This document shows positions 57,202 to 64,000 of a stretch of DNA of 64,000 nt, piece by piece (within the stretch, counting starts at the first letter, position 1; every line of letters starts with the position of its first letter). Where the stretch lies: NCBI RefSeq assembly GCF_014236795.1, contig NZ_CP049017.1, positions 4,008,001-4,072,000 of the forward strand, read 5' to 3'. The notes beneath the pieces were generated by a model, which was not told the origin of the DNA, made no database searches, and saw nothing but the letters and a program-made list of their open reading frames with translations. The translations under genes and the position numbers were made by a program. The stretch is from Xanthomonas theicola (GTDB lineage: Bacteria; Pseudomonadota; Gammaproteobacteria; Xanthomonadales; Xanthomonadaceae).

Positions 57202-57780
57202 CTAGCCGATCGTGACCAGGTTGTCGTCAGTGGCGTCGCCTTTCGCCCGTGCCTTGGCGGCCTGGATCTGCGCGTTCATCGCCTCGACGCCGCCGTTGCC
57301 CAGTCCACTGCGGAAGTGTTCGATGACCCCGTCCCTGTGCTCACCCAAGGTGGCGCCAAGACGCTTGAACGCCGGCAGCCGGCAGCCACGCGCCCCACTG
57401 ATCCAGCGGTCCAGCTTGTGTCCAGCCTCCTCGGGCGTGTGCGGCACGGTGTCCAGGCTGCGCAGCGCTTCCTTCAAGCGCCATGCCCGGGCCGGCTTCA
57501 GCCCACTTCGCTGCAGCCAGTGCAGGGTCCAGACCTGCTTGTCGCTCCAGCGTTCGACATCCTTGAGCAACGCCCAGCGGCGGCCCTTCAGGTCCGGCTC
57601 GGTCTTGACCTGCGTTCGCCGCACCTGGTCCAGCGCACGACTGGCCAGCGCCACTCCATGGAACGGATCAAAGGGCAGCCGCGCATGCGGGCAATGGTGG
57701 CCGCACCGGCCTCGAACGCCCTGGACATGTCCAGGCGCAGGTCGCCGATCGCGTCGTCCTGGCCGCCATGTGCCAGAAGA
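57202..57780 (-). pseudogene. ISL3-family transposase remnant
   Basis: The minus strand reads ARLPFDPFHGVALASRALDQ, VRRTQVKTEPDLKGRRWALL, WTLHWLQRSGLKPARAWRLK and GNGGVEAMNAQIQAAKARAK, the C-terminal DDE part of ISL3 transposases. The N-terminal region is frameshifted and partial, and the gene stops before the family's usual end. It lies between the two autotransporter genes. Confidence 0.75.
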
Positions 57781-58089
57781 TCGGCCGCAAACGCCTCCAG
57801 TTTGCGCTATCGATTCAGAGTCGCCGCGTTTTGGGAAGCCCATGAGTCGGATTCAGGGAGGCGCCATATAACCCCAGGGGCGCAGCTGTGCATCCCGCGT
57901 GCCCTGCTTGACGCCGCCCGGTTCCACTCGCCCCGAAATTATAGATCGCCATCATGAGAGAGTAACAGATCGTGATAATGATATCGCACGCGCAGATCCT
58001 GGAATCTGAAGCCGCAACGAAAATGACGGACTGGCGGTTCTTTCATATTTTGAATCTTCAGTGATATTTTAAATGGTGGGGATATTTCG

Positions 58090-61000
58090 ATGAAACTAAA
58101 TATGACGGTATCTGCTGCAACCTTGATTGCTTGCTGTTTGACACACAGGACTGCGCTCGCTGAGAGCGCCATCAACATTCGGGGGACTGAACTTCTGGGT
58201 GAATTCTCGACGCTGAACAATACCGTGGCTGGCCGCTCGCTGCTGGACAAAAACATCAGACTGGGAGTGCAAATCAACAATCAGGCCGACGCCGCGAGCA
58301 GAGCGCGGTCCGTCTACGATGCCGTCGGCAGCGACTGGAGCTTTTCCGAGGCGCTCGGCAACCGGATGTCAGCCATCTATAAAGCCAGAAACGATAAGGC
58401 GGGCACTTTCTACCTTTCCCAGAACGTCAAGGATCTCCTCAATTTCGGCACTGGCACCGCGGGCGGCAACTCCGGTGTAATCAAATACATCTTCAGCAAC
58501 GGTACGATTGACGGAAAGACCCCCATTAGCGCCGCGACGCTCGCGGCCCTGCCGGCCGGCGCGCAGTTCGACGTGCTCGGAAAAGCATACGGCCTGCCGG
58601 CCGGCGCGCCCGGGGGCGACAAGTACGGCAACCCGCGCCTGTTCCAGAGCGCCAGGGGAGAGTACGGCTCGATACAAGGCTGGGAGGCGGTCGACTTCTT
58701 CGGGAACAAGGTTAACAGCTTCTCTTATCTGGTGGGGCCCGCGTCGGACGCCCGTAACAGCCCTTCCTTCCCGAGCGGACATACGACCGCCGGCTACGCC
58801 TACTCGCTGTTGTTCGCGTCGATGGTTCCGGAACGTTACAAGGAGGCCTTGACCCAAGCGTCGGAATTCGGGAACAGCCGCATTGTTCTGGGCGCACATT
58901 ATCCGCTTGACGTGATTGCCGGACGTATCCTCGCCACGCACGATCTCGCCCACCTGCTCGCGAACGATCCGGACTATGTCGGCACCCGCGCCGGCTTAAC
59001 CATTCCGGACTTCCAGGCCCAACTGGCCAAGGCTAGCGTCGACCTGCGCACCGCTCTGTCCGCAGATTGCGGCAGCAGCATACAAGTGTGTGCCGCCAGC
59101 GCCATCAATGCGATGGGTGACCGTTTTGCCGACAAGGCGAAGAACAAGGCGGACTATAACTATCGTCTCACCTACGGAATGCCCGGGACGAGCGCCACCA
59201 ACGGCACTCTTCTGGCCATCACGGATCCGGCGGCACAAGCCCTCTTGGCGACCCGCTTTCCCTACCTGACACCGGAACAGCGTACCGACGTTCTGTTCAC
59301 CACGCAGGTCGTCGGCGGCGTTCCCTTCGACAGCGGCAAACTCGGTTTCTGGGCCCGCCTGAATCTCTACGCGGCGGCCGACGGCTACGGTGCTTTCAAT
59401 GGCCCGGTTACTGTGACCATGGATGCGGCCAAGGGCGGTTTCTCCGCGTTCGACAACTTCGCCAACGATATCGGGGGCGCCGGCTCGCTCACCAAACTCG
59501 GCACCGGCGTCTTGGCCCTCACCGGCACCAATACTTATTCGGGGGGCACCACGATCGCAGGTGGCACGCTGATCGCGGCAGGTGGGGCGGCTCTTCCGAA
59601 TGCGGGGATGTTGGCGATTGATAAGGCGGGCCGGTTGGCGTTGCTGTCGGACGAGACGATCGGCGGTCTTTCGGGATCGGGATCGGTGGACCTCGGTGCC
59701 TCACGCCTGTCGGTGGGAGCGGACAATCGATCAAGCACCTATGACGGTTCAATCTCAGGCCATAGCGGCCTCACCAAACTGGGCGCCGGTCAGCTCAATC
59801 TGACCGGCACGAACACATTTGTCGGCGATACGCGCGTGATAGGCGGTCTGCTTTCGGTGAATGGGTCGCTCGCATCAAACGTGACGGTGGCGTCCGGGGC
59901 AACGCTTGGCGGCAATGGACGGATCGCCTCGCTGGATGTCGCCTCCGGGGGAACGGTCGCGCCCGGCAACTCGGTCGGAACGCTGAACGTGACCGGCAAC
60001 GTCCGCTTCGCGCCGGGCGGCGTCTACCGGGTCGAGGTCGTGCCGGACGCGCGCATGGACAGCCTCCTGGTCGGCGGTGGCGCCGATCTGAACGGCGCTT
60101 CGCTTGAATTGCGGAAAGAAAATACCAGCGACTGGCTATCGCCGGGCAAGGCTGGGGGCCTGCTTGGCTCCCGCTCCACCATTCTCAGCGCGGCGGGCGG
60201 TGTGACCGGCCGGTTCGGACCCGTCATCAACAGCGGTTTCACCTTCATCGATGTCGATCTCTCCTATTCGGCCGACCGGGTCGATCTGAGTCTGAAGCGC
60301 AATGGGGTCCATTTCGCATCGCTTGCCTCGTCCGAGAGCGGCCGATCTGTCGCGACCGCACTCGACGGGATGGCATCCGGAACCCCTATCTACGAAACGG
60401 TGCTCGCCAACTCCGCTCCGAGTGCGCTGCCGCCGCTGTTCGATCAGCTCTCTGGCCAGATCCATGCCGGCATGGCCGCGTCGCTGCTCGAAGACAGCCG
60501 GTTCCTGCGCGCGCAGGCGCTGGACCGCGCAGGAGCAGGTATCGATGGGGCACCTTCGGGCAATGCGGCAATCCTCGCGCGTGACGCATCCGGGGCATCG
60601 ATCGTCTATATGCACGGCTTCGGGTCCTGGGACCGGAGCGATGGCCAGGACGGCAATGCGGCCTCCGATCGCTCGGCCGATGGCTTCCTCGCCGGCGCCG
60701 ACGGCGTGCTCGACAATGATTGGCGGATCGGCGGGCTCGTTGCCTATGGGCATACAGGGTTGAGCCTGGCCGATGGTTTGGGTTCCGGCCATGCCGATAG
60801 CTACGCGCTTGGACTTTATGCTGGACGGCACTTCGAGAACGGCCTGACGCTGCGCGCCGGGGCCGGCTATAGCCATTCCGAGATTAAGACGACGCGCGCA
60901 CTCTTCACGTCGGAGATCGGTGATGAGAACCTGTCCGCAAAATACGGCGCCGATCTGGGGCAGGTGTTCGGTGAGGCGGGCTGGCGCTTCGGAAGTGACG

Positions 61001-61425
61001 AGGCTTTGATCGAGCCGTTCGCCAATATCGCTTATGTCGCCCTGCACGATGGCGGCTTCACCGAAGACGGTGGCTCGGCAGCCCTTCGCTCCGGCGGATT
61101 TGCCAACGACCTCCTGCTGTCGACACTGGGCGTGCGGTTGACGAAAGCATTCGACCTCGCCGGGTCGACCGTGACGGCCAGGAGCACGCTCGGCTGGCGG
61201 CACGCCCATGGCGGCGCGACGCCCGACGCGTCCCTCGGTTTTGCCGCAGGCGGTCCTACCTTCGCAGTCGCTGGCACGCCGATCGCTCGCGACACCCTCG
61301 TCGTGGAGCTGGGTGCCAGCACCGCGATCGACGGCAACCTGTCGTTCGATGTCGCCTACCAAGGTCAGTTCGCGGCCACCAGCGTCGAAAACGGCTTCAA
61401 GGCGGGACTTTCCTGGAAGTTCTGA
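58090..61425 (+). CDS. Autotransporter with PAP2 acid-phosphatase passenger
   Basis: A 1,111-residue protein: signal peptide (MKLNMTVSAATLIACCLTHR), then a class A acid-phosphatase/PAP2 passenger to about residue 330 with SPSFPSGHTTAGYAYSLLFA (~225-244) and FGNSRIVLGAHYPLDVIAGR (~262-281), the PSGH and SRxxxxxHxxxD motifs. Autotransporter-associated repeats follow (SLTKLGTGVLALTGTNTYSG; GLTKLGAGQLNLTGTNTFVG) and a C-terminal barrel ends GLSWKF. It should be exported by type V secretion and release phosphate from organic substrates at the surface. Start is preceded by GGTGGGG. Local base composition is lower in GC than its neighbours, and insertion-sequence remnants flank it, so recent acquisition is likely. 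Confidence 0.93.
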   Translation: MKLNMTVSAATLIACCLTHRTALAESAINIRGTELLGEFSTLNNTVAGRSLLDKNIRLGVQINNQADAASRARSVYDAVGSDWSFSEALGNRMSAIYKARNDKAGTFYLSQNVKDLLNFGTGTAGGNSGVIKYIFSNGTIDGKTPISAATLAALPAGAQFDVLGKAYGLPAGAPGGDKYGNPRLFQSARGEYGSIQGWEAVDFFGNKVNSFSYLVGPASDARNSPSFPSGHTTAGYAYSLLFASMVPERYKEALTQASEFGNSRIVLGAHYPLDVIAGRILATHDLAHLLANDPDYVGTRAGLTIPDFQAQLAKASVDLRTALSADCGSSIQVCAASAINAMGDRFADKAKNKADYNYRLTYGMPGTSATNGTLLAITDPAAQALLATRFPYLTPEQRTDVLFTTQVVGGVPFDSGKLGFWARLNLYAAADGYGAFNGPVTVTMDAAKGGFSAFDNFANDIGGAGSLTKLGTGVLALTGTNTYSGGTTIAGGTLIAAGGAALPNAGMLAIDKAGRLALLSDETIGGLSGSGSVDLGASRLSVGADNRSSTYDGSISGHSGLTKLGAGQLNLTGTNTFVGDTRVIGGLLSVNGSLASNVTVASGATLGGNGRIASLDVASGGTVAPGNSVGTLNVTGNVRFAPGGVYRVEVVPDARMDSLLVGGGADLNGASLELRKENTSDWLSPGKAGGLLGSRSTILSAAGGVTGRFGPVINSGFTFIDVDLSYSADRVDLSLKRNGVHFASLASSESGRSVATALDGMASGTPIYETVLANSAPSALPPLFDQLSGQIHAGMAASLLEDSRFLRAQALDRAGAGIDGAPSGNAAILARDASGASIVYMHGFGSWDRSDGQDGNAASDRSADGFLAGADGVLDNDWRIGGLVAYGHTGLSLADGLGSGHADSYALGLYAGRHFENGLTLRAGAGYSHSEIKTTRALFTSEIGDENLSAKYGADLGQVFGEAGWRFGSDEALIEPFANIAYVALHDGGFTEDGGSAALRSGGFANDLLLSTLGVRLTKAFDLAGSTVTARSTLGWRHAHGGATPDASLGFAAGGPTFAVAGTPIARDTLVVELGASTAIDGNLSFDVAYQGQFAATSVENGFKAGLSWKF

Positions 61426-61456
61426 CGAACCACGATTTCAGCAACCTGATTATTGA

Positions 61457-62225
61457 TCAGAAATACATGATCTTGAATCCAGCTGCATAGCGGATCGGTT
61501 TATGCATGAAATAGCGAGCGACACGCTGTGGCGATTTCTGGAGACCACGCAGATGGCTGATGACCGCTTTCTTGAACTGTCCCTTGGTCCGCGCCGGAAC
61601 TTGTTTCGTCGCGTTCGCCTTCGGATCGGCGTTGAGCATCTCGTCGGGGTTCGGCTCCGGGCTGTACGACGGCAGGTAGAACACGTCGATCTCCTGGAAG
61701 TGCTCGGCCAGCCACGCCTCGACCGGCTTGGCATGATGAACCTTCAGGTTGTCGAGAATCAGAAACACCTTCTTGCTGCGCATGTCTTCGATCGGCCGCT
61801 TCAGGAAATCGAGCGGGATATCGGCGTTCATCGCATCCTCGAAGACTTTCCAGCGCACCTGGCCGCGATTGGTCGCCATCGACGTCACCGACAGGCCTTC
61901 GCGTCGGCTCGCCACGCGCCGCTCGGGCGTCTTGCCCGTCGGTGCGTAGGAGCGGCCTCGTACATGGTCCGAGCCCAGCCGCGTTTCCTCGCCCCACTGG
62001 ATTTGCGCGCCTTCGGTTTTTGCCCGGCGCGCCATCTCCGGGGACGTCTCGTTCCGCCATGCCTGCACCGCTTCCGGTCGCTGCTCGCAGGCCCGCCTCA
62101 TCGGCTTTTGCGGTGTGAAGCCCCAGCGCGCCGGATACAGGCCGACACCCTGCCATGTCAGCGTCAAACCGCATCGCGGTCGGATCAACGCCCGCACGGC
62201 ATGTCGCGTCCGAGGTCCACCCAAT
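61457..62225 (-). pseudogene. IS630-family transposase, truncated N-terminus
   Basis: The minus strand carries the DDE domain: WGEETRLGSDHVRGRSYAPT, VTSMATNRGQVRWKVFEDAM, KVFLILDNLKVHHAKPVEAW and VFYLPSYSPEPNPDEMLNAD, ending VARYFMHKPIRYAAGFKIMY. The helix-turn-helix half is missing or incomplete at the right, where the next element begins. It lies 31 bases after the phosphatase autotransporter stop. Confidence 0.82.
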
Positions 62226-62227
62226 CT

Positions 62228-63215
62228 TGAGTAGCCACCCAGTTCGGAGTCCAATTCCCTACCCCAAGGAGATTGGACGTGAAGAAGCGATTTACCGAAG
62301 AACAGATCATTGGTTTCCTGCGTGAGGCCGAAGCGGGCGTGGCGATCAAGGACCTGTGCCGGCGCCATGGCTTCAGTGAGGCCTCCTACTATCTGTGGCG
62401 CAGCAAGTTCGGCGGGATGAGCGTGCCCGATGCCAAGCGGCTCAAGGACCTGGAGGCAGAGAACGCCCGGCTGAAGAAGTTGCTGGCCGAGCAGGTGTTC
62501 GAGAACGACCTGATCGAGGATGCGCTGCGAAAAAAAAGTGGTGAGCGCACCGGCGCGTCGTGCGCTGGTGCGCGAGTGGATCGGGCATGGCGCCGGCGGG
62601 AGCGGTTGTATCGCGAGCAGCAGCTGCAGGTCCGACGCCGCAGACGCAAAAAGGTGCCAGTGGGCGAGCGTCAGCCGCTGTTGCGGCCATCGCAGGCCAA
62701 CCAGGTGTGGTCGATGGACTTCGTGTTCGACCGCACTGCCGAAGGTCGGGTATTCAAGTGTTTGGTGATCGTGGACGACGCCACGCACGAAGCGATCGCC
62801 ATCGACGTGGAGCGCGCGATCTCGGGACACGGCGTTGCGCGTGTGCTGGACTGGCTGGCGCACAGTCGCGGCTTGCCGCAAGTGATCCGCACCGACAACG
62901 GCAAGGCGTTCTGCGGCAAAGCCATGGTCGCCTGGGCGCATGCCCGTGGCGTGCAGTTACGGCTGATCCAACCCGTCAAACCGAACCAGAACGCCTACGT
63001 CGAATCGTTCAACGGCCGACTACGCGACGAATGTCTCAACGAGCACTGGTTCCCAACCCTGCTGCGTGCGCGCACTGAGATCGAACGCTGGCGACGCGGA
63101 TAGAACGAGGACCGACCTAAGAAAGCGATCGGCGGCATGATGCCGTCCGCTTATGCCGAACATCTTGCCGACACCCATATCATGAGCACCGGACTCTAAA
63201 CCCGGCCGCTACTCA
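62228..63215 (+). mobile_element. IS3-family element (IS407-like group) with internal deletion
   Basis: Ends match as inverted repeats: TGAGTAGCCACCCAGTTCGG at 62228 and, as complement of the right end, TGAGTAGCGGCCGGGTTTAG. Complete relatives are about 1.2 kb; this one is ~0.99 kb. Its right end cuts off the 3' part of the integrase gene. Confidence 0.8.
62279..63103 (+). pseudogene. IS407-type OrfA-OrfB fusion produced by deletion
   Basis: GTG 62279 after AAGGAG starts OrfA (KKRFTEEQIIGFLREAEAGV; FSEASYYLWRSKFGGMSVPD). After EDALRKK the sequence jumps, missing ~60 codons of OrfB, to RERLYREQQLQVRRRRRKKV and the catalytic core NQVWSMDFVFDRTAEGR, VIRTDNGKAFCGKAM, NQNAYVESFNGRLRDECLNE. A stop codon (TAG 63101-63103) precedes the usual C-terminus, and KKAIGGMMPSAYAEHLADT lies beyond it. 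The core triad is present but the fusion is probably inactive. Confidence 0.8.
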
Positions 63216-63980
63216 GGGCGGGGGGACGTCGGCGCGACGATTTCACCGCGCCGGCCGGCGAACGCGAATTGCAGGCGAATTGCCAACGGGACGACGTAGT
63301 TCTCCAACCCCTCGGCTTCGATCTTGTCGATCTGCCGGAACCGCTTGCCCATGTCCTCGTCGCTGATGAGGTGAGTGGCCTTGCCGTTGAGGAACATGGG
63401 GACATGGCGGCACGGATTGGTGCCGTCGGGACGATAGCCCCACACGTCGGCCAGATTGAACACGCGGCGCATGACGCTGAACGTCCGGTTGGCATCGGTG
63501 GGTTTGTGGGCCACCTTCTTCATCATCGCGGCCACGCCCGGGCGCTTCACGTCCTGAACCTTCATGCGGCCCAGCATCGGGATGATGTAGCGGTCGATGG
63601 TGCCTTGGTAGCCTTCCTGCGTGCTGGGCTTGTTGCGTACCGTGGAGTAGTCCTCCATGAACTTCACGCACCGTTCCTTGACGGTGGGTGCCTTGCGCGC
63701 TGCCGCCTTGTCTGCGGCAGGGTCGGCGCCCCGGCGCACCTGGGCCAGCCATTCCTGCGCCAGCGAGCGGGGCCTGTTCGACCGTCAATTCCCCGTACTG
63801 GCCCAAGGCAGGCTTGCGGCGCTCGCCCGCGTTCGTGCGGTACTGGAGCATGAACACCTTACGGCCCGCTTGGGTAATCTTGCACAAGAAGCCGGGCACC
63901 AGCGTGTGCCGGAGTTCGACGGCCTGCGCCTGGGGCTTTGCCGCATCAACTACGGACTTGGTGAGCTTGATCTTTGCCAT
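63216..63980 (-). pseudogene. Tyrosine recombinase (P4-type integrase), truncated and frameshifted
   Basis: ATG 63980 gives the N-terminal DUF4102-like domain (KIKLTKSVVDAAKPQAQAVE; RHTLVPGFLCKITQAGRKVF). The frame slips at a G4/C4 run near 63764, and the next frame gives the SAM-like domain (APTVKERCVKFMEDYSTVRN; MKVQDVKRPGVAAMMKKVAH) up to the first catalytic-domain Arg (FAFAGRRGEIV). There the IS407-type element cuts it, removing the HxxR and Tyr. It marks a former genomic island; an attachment site would lie beyond the window. Confidence 0.85.
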
Positions 63981-64000
63981 GATGACTCTCGGAACGGCCC

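Overview
The window is high-GC chromosomal DNA from a Xanthomonas-type gammaproteobacterium. The evidence is an Ax21-type outer-membrane protein, the split hemD-hemX-hemY block, the rhodanese-secB-gpsA group, an oleABCD long-chain olefin cluster, and the three-part 'putative modified peptide' system known mainly from Xanthomonas, Stenotrophomonas and Lysobacter. No rRNA, tRNA or CRISPR array was found.

Layout. 1-1.2 kb is IS630/IS5 debris ending exactly in the polA stop codon. 1.2-5.7 kb holds polA, a DUF2782 lipoprotein, a universal stress protein and a broken sugar acetyltransferase. 5.9-6.7 kb is a decayed IS5-family element. 7-15.6 kb is core: a protein of unknown function, fadI, hemY-hemX-hemD, a thioesterase-fold protein, rhodanese, secB and gpsA. 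15.7-20.1 kb has ax21, a short accessory segment with a broken gene lying between a degenerate 3' copy of trmL and trmL itself, and a tandem-repeat secreted protein. 20.4-23.7 kb has an M16 peptidase and a lipoprotein. 23.8-34.4 kb is the ole cluster: oleA, oleB, oleC and oleD are intact but interleaved with a class II Fic protein, an AAA ATPase plus small partner (possible defence pair), a YkgJ protein, and frameshifted LysR and SDR genes. 34.4-39.4 kb has DUF1328, ddl, ubiJ-ubiB, DUF3147 and a frameshifted thioredoxin-like gene. 39.5-41.1 kb is a degenerate IS3 element against an IS5 fragment.

41.2-50.6 kb has a hydrolase/DUF3182 pair, a cupin gene with a G-tract frameshift, and a probable RiPP system: a SagB-like dehydrogenase, a divergently encoded leader-bearing precursor peptide, a membrane cyclase-homology/TPR protein and a cNMP-GGDEF protein. 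50.9-61.4 kb holds two divergent autotransporters, each with a PAP2 acid-phosphatase passenger. The larger also has an N-terminal esterase-like phytase propeller and a 32-glycine linker, and is split by one frameshift. The smaller has a lower-GC, foreign look and sits between insertion-sequence remnants. 61.4-64 kb is IS630 and IS407-type debris and a truncated tyrosine integrase, marking an island edge.

An unusual number of accessory genes (maa, LysR, SDR, thioredoxin-like, cupin, autotransporter 1, integrase) differ from an intact frame by one or a few bases. Some are homopolymer-tract differences, so real decay, phase variation and sequencing error must be told apart before concluding loss of function. 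Essential and housekeeping genes are all intact.
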